Notes under the pieces: generated by a model
Told to the model about the DNA's origin: nothing
Seen by the model: the letters and a program-made list of their open reading frames with translations, nothing else
Databases searched by the model: none
Assembly: GCA_023105745.1 (NCBI GenBank)
Contig: JALGQZ010000011.1
Coordinates: forward strand, 31,618,612-31,682,611
Reading direction: 5' to 3'
Length of the DNA: 64,000 bases
Source of the DNA: Austropuccinia psidii
Taxonomy: Eukaryota > Basidiomycota > Pucciniomycetes > Pucciniales > Sphaerophragmiaceae
Shown: piece by piece, positions 1 through 9,832 of the stretch
How positions within the stretch are numbered: the first letter of the stretch is position 1
How the letters are laid out: the number at the start of each line of letters is the position of its first letter
Translations under genes and position numbers: made by a program

Positions 1-1022
1 CAGTTTTAGTGTGGGATACCTGAAGTGGGGTATTTTTGTAAATAGCACAATCAGGGCTATCTGATGGTGTCATCCACTTCCTCACATCACAACTACTGCA
101 GAAGGTATGGGGCAAACAAGCTGAATACAGCTTTTTGCCTGAAACACGCAAATGTACAAACCTCTTGTACATGGGATAACTTTGCCATATTTAATGATAC
201 CCATATCAAATGAGGTACCATTGTGTAGAGCACATACAGGGCTGCACACTGAACCAATTTTGAGGTTGATATCTCAAGAATTGACAAAGGTATGGCTGTT
301 TTAAGGTTAAAATCCCACGTGCTGTCATATACAGCCTTACCATGGGATAATATCCCATAATCATGAATATGAGGTGTCAAATAGACGAAGAAGCATGTTT
401 TTACTTCAATACCTAATATTTCAGTCAATACTGGGCCCCATACAGTTTCTGTACAGCATTCTACGCATCATACACCCCAGAATCAGGCTGTGAGGTCCCC
501 AGATGAAAATTTTCACCCTGTATTGGTGAAAACCGCCCAGATGGGGTTTCAAAACCACATCTGAGCCCAATACAGGGTATACAGGCTGTTTGCAAACCAC
601 AAGCCAGTACTAGAAAGTGAAAAAATCTTCACTTCCTCTACGTGGAAAGGTCTAGCACCCTTTCCACCCCATTTCAGGATCAAAAGGAGGCTTTTCACAG
701 CCAGAAATTGTCTCCTCATCCTGCTCTTGAATTCCTACGTAGTACAACTGTCAAAATCAGCTATATTCTTGGAAAATAATCAGGTATACTTTAAATTTAA
801 GTATTGTAGCTTTTATTATTGTAACCCAACAGGTAAAAGTTACACCCAGGGCTTTCAACAGCACTCACCACCACTATATCTCTATAGTAAAGCCCTTAAT
901 ATCTTAATTTAAATCATTTATTATTAACTTTATCATCTTTTAAAACTATTTTTACCATGTCACAGTCATAGTTCAAGCTTGTAAATACTTATATACACCT
1001 TTATCATAGACTCACCCTGACA
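1..1022 (+). repeat. Family 3 LTR, 3' part, cut by the window edge
   Basis: This is the end of a long terminal repeat that aligns with the full LTR at 59077-60514; the window begins about 417 bases into it. It keeps the family's closing ...CTGACA at 1022, the ATGGGATA palindrome at 342-358 and the nested hairpin at 515-578. It contains no convincing gene. The bases after it (1023-1059) are pol sequence of fragment H, so it is an insertion into H. Whether it is a solo LTR or the 3' LTR of a whole element cannot be told. Confidence 0.85.
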
Positions 1023-1059
1023 TGTTTGCATTTCTTTTTTGGTTTAGGCAATTGGTTTC
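1023..1059 (-). pseudogene. Pol fragment H, left piece (RT C-terminal side)
   Basis: A 37-base remnant matches the stretch of element A pol around 5600-5640, just downstream of the RT palm. It continues on the other side of element A at 11932, which begins with the same five bases GTTTC that end here. It is therefore the left half of the gene that element A interrupted. Too short to say more. Confidence 0.55.
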
Positions 1060-3250
1060 TGTAAGGTTTGTCTATGAAACTCTTGATAATAGTAGCAAAA
1101 TCAAGAGTACTATGACTGTCCTCAATAGAAATATATAATATAATAAAATATTATAACCACAAATTTAAATATAACGATTAAAAAAATTATATATAAAAAA
1201 AAGAAACTTAATTACTATTATAAAAATATAATAATAAAAAAAATATAATAATTATAATAAGATTATAATTATTCTATTATTGTTATAGTCACTGACAGTT
1301 ATAACAATAAGAATTGTAAAGCTCTTAATGAGACAATTACACGTGGAAATATAAATATTAACCACTTATAAATAATATAAATATTATTTATTAAAGAATT
1401 ATAACACACACTGTGCAGAAATAATTCTTTTATAATAAAATTTTATATAAAAAAAACTAATACTAGATAAAAAAATATAGAACTTTAGAGAAAAACTTAC
1501 TTATAATATTTATTTAATACAACACGTTGAACAACAAAAGTTATTATATTAAATAATGATTATAAGTTAAAAACACGTCTGAAATCAATAATTTTAAGGA
1601 TAAAACAGCTTTTTATGATAAAATTTAAGATTAAAGAGTTTTTAAGAAGAATTTGTGGATTTTAAAAGATATTTAAGATGAAAATTTTATAATATAAAAT
1701 ATGTTATTGATGATTACAGCATTAATCTGAATTCTATGACTTTAATTCTTTAATTTACAATTAATAAAGAATAAAATAACTTAAGAATTACTTTAATAAT
1801 AAGATTTTATGAATAATAAAACTTTACCTGTTTAAATTTCTAATATGATTGGATTGATGATGAATGATGGACAAAAACAGTGATGAAAAGACTCTTTTTA
1901 TGTCTTCAGAGCAGCTCTCATGATTCATAATGAATATAGAGGGCGTGCTCAGGTCAAAACTGAAAAACCATACTTAAAAACAAAGTTCTTAACTTAAGGC
2001 AACTTGTTTTTAATTCCAATTTAAAGTTACCAGTGTTATTCTTAACTCCATGTAACTTTAATCCTCATTTAAACTAATTATTTTAAGTTTTTAATATAAA
2101 TAAACTTATTTATATTAAAGTTCATCACATGAACAGCTTAAAAGTAGAGTTTCAAGCAGAAATCTCTTAAACTCAATTTTTAATTAATTTTTAAAGAAAT
2201 CATAATTTTCTTTGAGCTTAATTAAAAGAGTAAATTTCCAGGCCAATTACCCACGAATTTTATTCATAAAAGATACTTAAAATTTAATTTATATATAGAT
2301 AATATTAAATTCTAAGCTGTGTGAAATTTTCAAGCAAATCCATTAAGATTTGGATTTTTAATGAATTTTGGAAGTTATTACTGTTTTTCCACGTAAAATA
2401 GCAATACACACCAAACCTTAGCTTTTGATAAGGTTTTGATGCTTGTAAATTTAAAGTATTAAGCTTATTTAAGGGTTTTAAGCCTTATTAAGCTTTGAAA
2501 GCTCTTAAAACCTTGATTTCAAGCCTGCATATTGGGATTTACCCTTTGGCAGCTTGAAATTCCTGTCCAAATTGGGATAAAACCAGTTTAAACCTTAACG
2601 TTGGATCAAAGTCTAATCTTAAAGTTTTAATAAGGTTTACAATCCTCCAATACAGGTGTACAACCTTAATTGAATTATTGCAGATCCAAAAAGTTGGGTA
2701 CCCCAGCTCTATTTTGTCTTTTTCCTTTGTCCCACCTTTTTGTGTGGATTTTGCCCTTTTATTTATTTAAAGCAATACCATGGCTCTAAACCCTTTTAAA
2801 TTGAGCTCACGCAGGATTTACATTCTGTATGGCAAATCCTTAGCCAATTCAGTAAATATACACCACACCTCAATTTTAACTAAAATTTTGGTAAGTTTGC
2901 ATTAACCTTATGCAACTTTAAATTTAAGCTCATTTAAGCTTAAATTTAACAATTTTAAAAAAATGTTAAAAAAGTTACATTAGTACTTTGAGATTCTTAA
3001 ATCTTCTAATAACACAAGAAATGAGTGTTTTTGGGTATAACACCTTATGGATGTACCCTAGGTTATTTTTGGTGTAGAATCCAAAAATGACATAATATTT
3101 ATAGCTTTGTTTATCCAAAATAAAGTTATACTTATTTTTTGTTATTTTTTATTTTAATTTCAGCTAAAAAGTCTGTTTAAGACAAAATTAGCTGTTTATA
3201 AAATCATTTGTGACCTTATGGGTATGTTATACCTACCTCACAGGCTCACA
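1060..3250 (-). repeat. Element A 3' LTR
   Basis: On the plus strand it starts TGTAAGG and ends CTCACA; in element orientation it runs TGTGAGCC to CCTTACA, the usual TG...CA ends. It is 2191 bases long, large for a fungal Gypsy LTR. It is closely similar to 9833-11931 but keeps about 80-90 bases near 2390-2470 that the other copy lacks. It is very AT-rich, and I see no gene in it. Confidence 0.93.
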
Positions 3251-3259
3251 TTCCCTACC
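3251..3259 (-). other. Polypurine tract of element A
   Basis: Directly upstream of the 3' LTR in element orientation the sequence reads GGTAGGGAA. This is the position of the plus-strand primer. Elements B and C have the related tracts AGGGCGAGGGAA and AGGGGGAGGGAA in the same place, so GGGAA next to TGTGAGCC is a shared signal. Confidence 0.7.
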
Positions 3260-3387
3260 AACAAAAAAAAATTGTACCACCATTTTTCTGTTGTAGTTTA
3301 CCCCCAAGTTATTTGGGGGGGGTATAATCCACTGTCCAACCTCTCTACTTCTACTTTTAAGTATGTAAAGCACACAATTCAAACTTT

Positions 3388-3933
3388 TCATTGAGGAATT
3401 GGTCTTCTCTCATGTCTGAATCTTCTGAGAAACTTTTGGGAATCAGGTATTTTGTTTTCTACAATCCACTCATCTTCATGTTGTGGATTTTTATACCTGA
3501 CTAAGTATTCTCTTTCATTTTTTCCCCTAAGTCTTCTTTCTTTCAAGACTTTTAGTACCTTTTTCTCCTCACTTAGATCTAGTGGGGGTACTTCTAAGGG
3601 TGTTTCATTTCTTAAAGGAAATAATTCCTTGTCACTTAAAGTGTAATGCTTTACTAGACTGACAGGGAATGTTGGATGTTTATTTTCCAGTTCTCCTGAC
3701 AGTTCTACTTGTACTGCATTTGTCCCATGAAGGGCTTCAATAATGAATGGTCCTGCAAAGGAATCTTTCAATTTCTTTGGGCCTTTAATATTATTAAAGT
3801 TCAAGGTTGAAACTAGTATTAAGTCCCCTACTTTGAATTCTGGGGTTTTATGACTTTTATCCCATTTCTGCTTAGCATATTCAAAGGCATCATTCATGCT
3901 TTGATTTGAATGATGTCTCACTTTATCAAGCAA
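3388..3933 (-). pseudogene. Element A integrase C terminus with chromodomain-like tail
   Basis: 181 codons, frame-shifted relative to the IN core upstream (the junction is near 3920-3945). The N-terminal half matches the IN C-terminal region of B and C: the KVGDL patch that positions DNA, then an SFAGPF segment. The last about 60 residues (EYLVRYKN...EDEW) look like a chromodomain, the histone-reading module that steers chromoviruses into heterochromatin; the family role is established, but its use here is inferred. It is full length at its end compared with the 411-residue ORF of element C. The single frameshift is the only break I see in this part. Confidence 0.8.
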
Positions 3934-4532
3934 TAGCTTAAAGCTTGAAGCAGTGGATGAATGTCAACCAGATCTTTCTTCAAAGTATCAATTGGAAGTT
4001 TGGGGTTCCATCCTTTTTCCAACATTGCAGGGGTTTTGCCTGTTGAAGCATGGATGGAGGTCTTATAGGCTAATTCCAATGCTGGTATAAGAGTACACCA
4101 ATCATGGGTAAAGCCATCAGAATGTTTAAACTCCAGGCCATAAGCACAAAATCTTCTTATCATGTCCTCAAGGGTTTGAATCATTCTTTCTGCTAACCCA
4201 TCTGTTTGTGGATGGTTTGCTTTTGAGAGTGATAATTTTGTACCCAAAAGCTTATGTAACTTAGTCCATAATGCTGATGTAAATTTTGGGTCTCTGTCAC
4301 TAATAATATTTTTAAAGAGACAAGTATGGGATATTACTCTATTCCAGATCAAAAGAGCTGTATCCATAGCTGTTTCATCTTTATGACATGGTAAAAAGAT
4401 TGGTGTTTTGCTATATCTGTCTACAATAACAAGACATGAATTGTAACTTTTATCACCTCCAGGTGGTAATGCAGTTACCCAATCCATGTGAACCACTTCC
4501 AATGGGGTACTTGGTTCTTGGATATGGATCAT
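3918..4532 (-). pseudogene. Element A integrase catalytic core
   Basis: 204 codons in the same frame as the upstream pol. The catalytic D,D-35-E residues are visible: Asp in HMDWV (near residue 17), Asp in SDRDPKF, and Glu in GLAERM after HPQTDG. The family enzyme trims the cDNA ends and joins them to host DNA, making the 5-bp duplications seen here. An in-frame TGA just upstream (about 4575), in the zinc-binding domain where the sequence should read CDRCQ, looks like CGA to TGA. At the downstream end the frame is lost (tail SYCLIK), and the real tail is in another frame at 3933. Confidence 0.85.
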
Positions 4533-4574
4533 CAGACCAAATCTTTTGCCAGTGGCTTTATTGGCTTTCTGGCA

Positions 4575-5759
4575 TCAATCACAACTATGACAGTACTCAA
4601 TGACATCTTTTCTCCAAGATGGCCACCAGGCACATGTCTTAATTCTTTCCATTGTTCTGTCTTCAGACAGATGTCCAGAATAAATGTTATCATGGCATTC
4701 TAGTAGTATTGTGTTAATCAACATTCTACTACATAGGACCATGACACATGTGTGTTTAGATCTATGATATAGTATACCATCAAACAAATGGAATCTTCCA
4801 TTATCATAAGATGTTTTCCAAATATCATCCAGAGAATTAGCCGATCCTGCATCTTTGCAATCTTTGTCAAGTAGAGCAGTAAGTATATGGAAATTTTTAT
4901 CTTGCTTATAGCTTTCTCTAACTTCTTCAAAGAATTCTGTTCCTACATCTGTGATGTTAATTCCTTCAATTGGGATTTGAGGTTCTGCACTTGTAGGAAC
5001 ATAGGCAGGATTTTCAGGTGTATTGGGTAATGCCCATCTACTTAAGCCATCAGCATTCCTGTGAATATTTCCGGCTTTATGTACTATGGTCATATTGCCT
5101 CTATACTCCTGTATAGCAATCTGCCATCTTAACATGTGTCTGTTTCGAGTTTTCATGTTAAGAAGTGACTTTACTGCATCACAATCAGTAATTACTTCAA
5201 ACACACTGCCATCAAGATAGTAATGAAGTTTTTCCAGAGCCCAAACAAGGCAAAGGCACTCCAGTTGGCTAGCTCCATATCTGGCCTCAGTAGGTTTAAT
5301 TTGTCTTGAAATAAAACAAATTGGACCTTCATAAGGCTTGTCATTGACAATTTGAACTTGATGAAGAGCAGCTCCTAGACCTTCACCACATGCAGCAATA
5401 TACAGCTTGAAAGGAAGTTTCCAGTCTGGCATCAGTAATAATGGTGCATTGGTTAAGGCATACTTGATTATATCATATGCTTGAATTCTCTCCTGAGTCA
5501 TTTCAAAAACAGTTTGTTGATCACAAATTCTGTATAATGATCTGGCATGGATTGCAAAATCTTTAAGGTGTTGCCTGTAATAACTGGAAAAACCTAAGAA
5601 AGACATCATTTCTTTTTTGTTCTGGGGCATCTGTTTCAGTAAAACTGCAGCCACTTTGTTCTTATCACCACCAAGGCTTAGTCCTGAGACCACATGTCCT
5701 AGAGCTTTTAGCTCATTAAACCCAAAATTACATTTTTTAAGAGAAATTTTCATGTTCAC
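4575..5759 (-). pseudogene. Element A RT thumb, RNase H and integrase zinc domain
   Basis: 394 codons, same frame as the ORF at 5784-9131 and separated from it only by a TAA where B and C read LSRVL. The order is: end of RT ([16 protein letters not shown]), RNase H, linker, IN zinc-binding HHCC domain. RNase H should begin with a catalytic Asp (YIDASGDG in B and C); here it reads YIAACGEG, so the first acid is Ala. The other acids, ECLC, TDCD and NADGLSR, are kept. The ORF ends in the CxxC pair of the zinc domain at a TGA. Without that RNase H Asp, the enzyme should not degrade template RNA (inference). Confidence 0.88.
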
Positions 5760-5783
5760 TTGTAGAATTTTCTTAAGTACTAA

Positions 5784-8700
5784 TTAAAGTCTCTCTAAAT
5801 GTAATTGCCAGGTTTCTGAACAAATGATAATGTCATCAATATAAATGATTAACCATCCCTCTGATAGTTCATGTGGGAACATAGTATTCATCATTCTTTG
5901 GTAATGAGAGGGTGCATTTTTAATACCAAAAGGCATCCTCAAATATTCATAAATACCACAATGAGCAATTATTCTAAATAATTTCCTAGCATGAGGTGTC
6001 AAAACATTCTGGTGAAAGCCCTTTACAGCATCCATAGAAGTGATGAATCTTGCTCTGGATAATTGAGTCAAAGTCTCATGAATTCTAGGTATTGGATACC
6101 TGTCTGGTATAGTGTAGGTATTCAGTGCTCTAAAATCACCAACCATCCTTGATTTATCATTATGCCAAGTAATGATTACTGGGGTTGTGACTTTTCTAAG
6201 AACTCCCAGTTTCATCAGTTCATTAATATGATTTTCTAATGCTTCTCTAGCCCTAGGGCTAGCTGGGTAAGCTGGTCTTCTTAATAGTGGCGGATAAGGC
6301 CTTTCCACATTAAGCATAATGTCCACCTCATGGCCTTTTATAGCCCCAAGTGGTTCATTATCTGAAGCAAAGGCTTCCCTGTATTGAGATAAAATTTCAA
6401 TAAGCTCTTCCTTCATTTCCAGTGTTAACTCAGGACTAATTTGTGCTTCAATTAATTGATTTAATACAAATTTTTCCTTATTAACATTTTTTACTTGTTT
6501 AATGACAGTAATTTCTCTTTTTTCTAAAGGAAAAGCAAATTTTTGTCTTTTATTTTCCCCTATAGTGAAATACCTGTCTTTATGATTATTAATATCAATA
6601 CCATAGATATTGAGATAATCATTCCCAAGTATAAAGTGTTGTGAAGTACAATTATTCATAACAACAAATTCAACTTTCAGTCTTATACTTCCTGCAGGAT
6701 GAGGAAATATGATTGCTGCTTCAAATATACCCAATGGGTGCATATTTTGGCTAGCACTGCTGAATGTTATACCTTCAATTGGCATTAATTTGTCTTGCAA
6801 ATTGGTATGAATTTTGTCAAGATAATCGTTTCCAACACAAGTGCAAAAAGCACCTGAGTCAAGATGTATCTTGGCTTCTATGTTATTTATCACAATATTA
6901 GTGATACAAGATGACCCAGCTGTATAACCTTTACCTCTGGTAGGTTTGGTTTTTTGCATCTTGGCATCTTGCACATGTATGAGATCCATACATTCATCAC
7001 TATACTGTGGTAAGTGAGTATGTACCTCAGTGACCTCAAAAGAGACATTAATGTCCTCTATACCCAGTTCTTCTGATATTTCTTCTTCTTCTGAAGGTTC
7101 AGAATCACTGTCATGTAAAGATAAATCAGTTTCTTTTGTGTATTCCACTTTTTCAATATTTATCTCATTGACTCTTGTCTTTTTTGGACAAGTGTTTGCC
7201 AAATGAGATGTACTTCCACATTTATGACATTTCAAAGGAGGTCTGTCATGTGGTTTGTTTGGTCTTGAAATTGGTTCCCCACTAATCTTATTGTCTATTG
7301 GGGTTTTGGACCAATTTCCTCCAATTTTCGTTACAGTAGTGATGTCCTCCATAGCATTGATATAATCTTCTGTAGAGCAAGGCTCAATACGTCTGCTTCT
7401 TATAGCATGCTCAAGGTCACCACCACATTTTCTTAATATCATTTTATGTACCATTGTTTCAGACATATCAGGATGAAGGGCAGTTAACCTGTCCTTCTGT
7501 TTAAGAAACCAATTCATGGGCCTGTCCCTCTCAATATTAAAAATGGCTTCTTCAAAATAATTTTCCATTCTAAATCTCCAGGAATCATTTGCCCATTTAG
7601 AAATAACTTGTTCTTTCCACCAAGGCCAAGAATGTTTACCATGGTCTTGTCTCATTTTATAATACCATTTCTTTGCTGATTTGGTAAATAATGAGTGTAA
7701 TCTGGGACTTATGTATTCATCTGGTATGTTAAAGTCTTCTTTAAACATATCAATTGTTTTCATAAATGCCATATGATCATATTCCCCTTCACCACTGAAG
7801 GTTGGCCATTCCTCTAATCTTGGAATGTCCTTATAATTGCAAGCAGTTTCCACGTCATGACTTGAAATTGTATGGTGTAATTCATTATTCAAGTTAAGTA
7901 CATTTCTGTCATGAATTGGTGTGGATTGCCTTGGCAATTCATGTTTTAGTGATATATTGTTAATACTTGATTGAATATCTTCTTTCAATTCAAGTCTTGC
8001 TTTATCACTTTTTTCCAATTGTTCTTGAAAAAGAGCTGCATTGTGACCAGTTGAGTTTTCCAAGTTTTGCACTTGTATTTTCAATTCTTTTAACTGTCCA
8101 GTTATAAAAGAAATTGATTGTTCATCTGGTTGATTGAGTAAGGTAACTTTAAACTCAAGTCTTTCACAAATTTGCGTCAAAGACAAAATATTTGCCTTAT
8201 TAACATTTTCAAGGCCAATTATGGTCTTTTGTTGGTCTTTTACTTGTAGTATCTCATTACCCAACTTTTGTTGGACATGATCAAATGCTTTAAATTTTGC
8301 CATAATTTCTTTATTACAAGATTCAAAGTAAGTTACAAGTTCTACAAGATCTACTTCTTTGGAAAGGATTGGTTCAATCTTTCCTCCTCCTTGTTTTTGA
8401 ATTCCATCAAAGTTCTTGCCATATTGAACAAATTGTCCATGGCTGTTTTTTCCTTCTTTGGAATTCTGTAACTCTGAGGGTAAGGCTTGTTCCACTTGGG
8501 CTTTGCCTTTCCCTTTGCCTTCTGCTTGCCCTTCTGGTTGGTTTTTGGGGCTTGCTTGGGCTTGTTTGGCACTGGTTGAGGCAGATTTTTGCTGGTGGAT
8601 ACTTGAGGAGCTTCCACTGGGATTTTGTCCTTGCCTTGAACCAATTTCTTCTTCTGGTCCTCTGATAACATGCTTTGGTTTTTCAACCAAGCTTTTATCT

Positions 8701-9131
8701 GTTGGACTTGTCCTTTGACAGACATGGCTGTCCAACCCAACAGAAGATCTTCTGTCTTTTCTGGCCCCATGAACTTCTTCACTTGAAGATAATAGTTGAT
8801 GGTGACTATGCAAAGACTTGGAAGGGGTTCCCACTCTTGTTGTTTTGGCGCCAGGAACCAGTTTTTCCATTGGGATTGATAAATTTCCACAGCTGCCTGT
8901 TGGAAATGGTTCAGGTCTAACAGCAATAGCAGTTATGTCAGCTTCTGGACTCTCAAGAAGCGGTTCAAAGGTGCTGGCTAACCTTTGGGAACTGGTGGAA
9001 GTTCTGGCATCCTCCATTTGTGCCTCTCCTCTGGGAGGACATTCTTGCCTTTTGGATTTGTGGCTGGAATTCCCTGGTCCAGATCCATTTGATTGGATGG
9101 AGTAGTTACTTCCACTTCTAGTAGGAGTCAT
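5784..9131 (-). CDS. Element A Gag-protease-RT polyprotein (N-terminal 1115 codons)
   Basis: The longest open frame in the window. Residues 1-230 are Ser/Gln/Lys-rich and disordered, overlapping another ORF (8351-8926). About 260-400 is predicted coiled coil. About 435-600 is a capsid-like domain (EEWPTFSGEGEYDH onward). A CX2CX4HX4C zinc knuckle sits near 634-647. Retropepsin has its DSG active site near 758-760. RT starts near 943 (PYPPLLRRPAYP) and has YIDDI near 1096. The frame then stops at TAA (5784-5786) but continues unshifted beyond. Relative to B and C it lacks an eight-residue segment (GHNEEVEI) in the RT fingers. I chose the ATG at 9131 because the related MPSTRSG start of B and C lies at the same place. 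It would make the particle and copy RNA into DNA in the cytoplasm. Confidence 0.9.
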   Translation of the reverse strand: MTPTRSGSNYSIQSNGSGPGNSSHKSKRQECPPRGEAQMEDARTSTSSQRLASTFEPLLESPEADITAIAVRPEPFPTGSCGNLSIPMEKLVPGAKTTRVGTPSKSLHSHHQLLSSSEEVHGARKDRRSSVGLDSHVCQRTSPTDKSLVEKPKHVIRGPEEEIGSRQGQNPSGSSSSIHQQKSASTSAKQAQASPKNQPEGQAEGKGKGKAQVEQALPSELQNSKEGKNSHGQFVQYGKNFDGIQKQGGGKIEPILSKEVDLVELVTYFESCNKEIMAKFKAFDHVQQKLGNEILQVKDQQKTIIGLENVNKANILSLTQICERLEFKVTLLNQPDEQSISFITGQLKELKIQVQNLENSTGHNAALFQEQLEKSDKARLELKEDIQSSINNISLKHELPRQSTPIHDRNVLNLNNELHHTISSHDVETACNYKDIPRLEEWPTFSGEGEYDHMAFMKTIDMFKEDFNIPDEYISPRLHSLFTKSAKKWYYKMRQDHGKHSWPWWKEQVISKWANDSWRFRMENYFEEAIFNIERDRPMNWFLKQKDRLTALHPDMSETMVHKMILRKCGGDLEHAIRSRRIEPCSTEDYINAMEDITTVTKIGGNWSKTPIDNKISGEPISRPNKPHDRPPLKCHKCGSTSHLANTCPKKTRVNEINIEKVEYTKETDLSLHDSDSEPSEEEEISEELGIEDINVSFEVTEVHTHLPQYSDECMDLIHVQDAKMQKTKPTRGKGYTAGSSCITNIVINNIEAKIHLDSGAFCTCVGNDYLDKIHTNLQDKLMPIEGITFSSASQNMHPLGIFEAAIIFPHPAGSIRLKVEFVVMNNCTSQHFILGNDYLNIYGIDINNHKDRYFTIGENKRQKFAFPLEKREITVIKQVKNVNKEKFVLNQLIEAQISPELTLEMKEELIEILSQYREAFASDNEPLGAIKGHEVDIMLNVERPYPPLLRRPAYPASPRAREALENHINELMKLGVLRKVTTPVIITWHNDKSRMVGDFRALNTYTIPDRYPIPRIHETLTQLSRARFITSMDAVKGFHQNVLTPHARKLFRIIAHCGIYEYLRMPFGIKNAPSHYQRMMNTMFPHELSEGWLIIYIDDIIICSETWQLHLERL
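8351..8926 (-). CDS. Overlapping +1-frame ORF inside element A gag
   Basis: 191 codons read one base out of phase with gag. It is not a random shadow: it aligns over its whole length with the ORFs at 54469-55068 (element C) and 34690 onward (B), which overlap their gags in the same +1 phase. Shared blocks include QQA.V.IY, a YL.V.KF.G segment, LL.GW, and a C-terminal YRIPK...AM.N.F.MART.ME...KEE.RL helix. In this stretch the gag frame is low-complexity and poorly conserved between A and C. It may be the true N-terminal Gag segment, joined by -1 frameshifting or splicing, or a separate protein. The ATG is simply the first in the frame; stops lie upstream. Confidence 0.6.
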   Translation of the reverse strand: MLLDLNHFQQAAVEIYQSQWKNWFLAPKQQEWEPLPSLCIVTINYYLQVKKFMGPEKTEDLLLGWTAMSVKGQVQQIKAWLKNQSMLSEDQKKKLVQGKDKIPVEAPQVSTSKNLPQPVPNKPKQAPKTNQKGKQKAKGKAKPKWNKPYPQSYRIPKKEKTAMDNLFNMARTLMEFKNKEEERLNQSFPKK

Positions 9132-9812
9132 TTCACGTCAAGTTTAATAAAAAATAGAGTAAAAATTGAATTTAATTCACCTGCAGGACCTTTAAAGGGC
9201 TCTTTGGTTATCAAACCCGTTGGTGCTGGACTGGTTTGAATTTCAATACTGGACTATGAGGTTTCAGAGTCTGAAGAATTTTATCTGATGGAAGACACTA
9301 GAGAGAATTAAAAATATAAGTTATTTTATCAAATAATGAAAATATCTTATAAACTCAGCTTATTAAATAAAGTTGTTTTAATGTAATTTTATGGCAAATT
9401 ACGTCAAAAATAAAGAAAAATGTCTAAGATAAAAGAAAAAAATGTTTTTAGTAAAGATTTTTTATTTCATTTATTATTTTTGTCAAAGAAATAATAATTA
9501 TGCAATTAACAAGTTAATTAATCAAAATTGTATTATTATTCACTTTATACTAGGATAACTCAAAGAATAAATTTCAAGTCTGTGATGTGAAAAAGCCACT
9601 AGTTAGACAAAAGAGATTCATTCCAAATCACTCAATAGTATATTGTTTCAAACAATATTCTTAAGAAGAAATTAACTTTATTAATATTATAAAGATTATT
9701 TATAAGGGATAAGTCCCAAAAAAGCCAATATTAAGACAAATATGGCAATTTTACGTCAAAAAATAGTAAAATAAGGTCTAGAATATGATTTATGTCCCAA
9801 AAATTGGTTCAA
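9132..9812 (-). other. Element A 5' untranslated leader
   Basis: About 680 AT-rich bases between the primer site and the gag ATG. A pyrimidine-rich TTCTCTCTAG acceptor-like site ends at 9298, followed by TGTCTTCC. The B and C leaders have an AG followed by TGTCTGA at the same relative place. I see no clear protein in the remainder. An intron ending here is possible but less well supported than in B, C and D. Confidence 0.5.
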
Positions 9813-9830
9813 ATCACGGCCAGGCCCCCA
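9813..9830 (-). other. Primer binding site of element A
   Basis: Two bases from the 5' LTR the minus strand reads TGGGGGCCTGGCCGTGAT. Its complement ends in CCCCCA and divides cleanly as a tRNA 3' end: T-stem CACGG, acceptor strand CCAGGCC, discriminator C, then CCA. The match could extend further, to GTTCAAAT, a T-loop sequence. A C discriminator points to proline tRNA in eukaryotes (inference; no tRNA gene was available to compare). Confidence 0.7.
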
Positions 9831-9832
9831 AA

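Noticed and set aside
9400..9720. AT-rich stretches considered as an origin or matrix attachment site
   Set aside because: They are part of the element leader or LTRs and show no specific motif beyond base composition.
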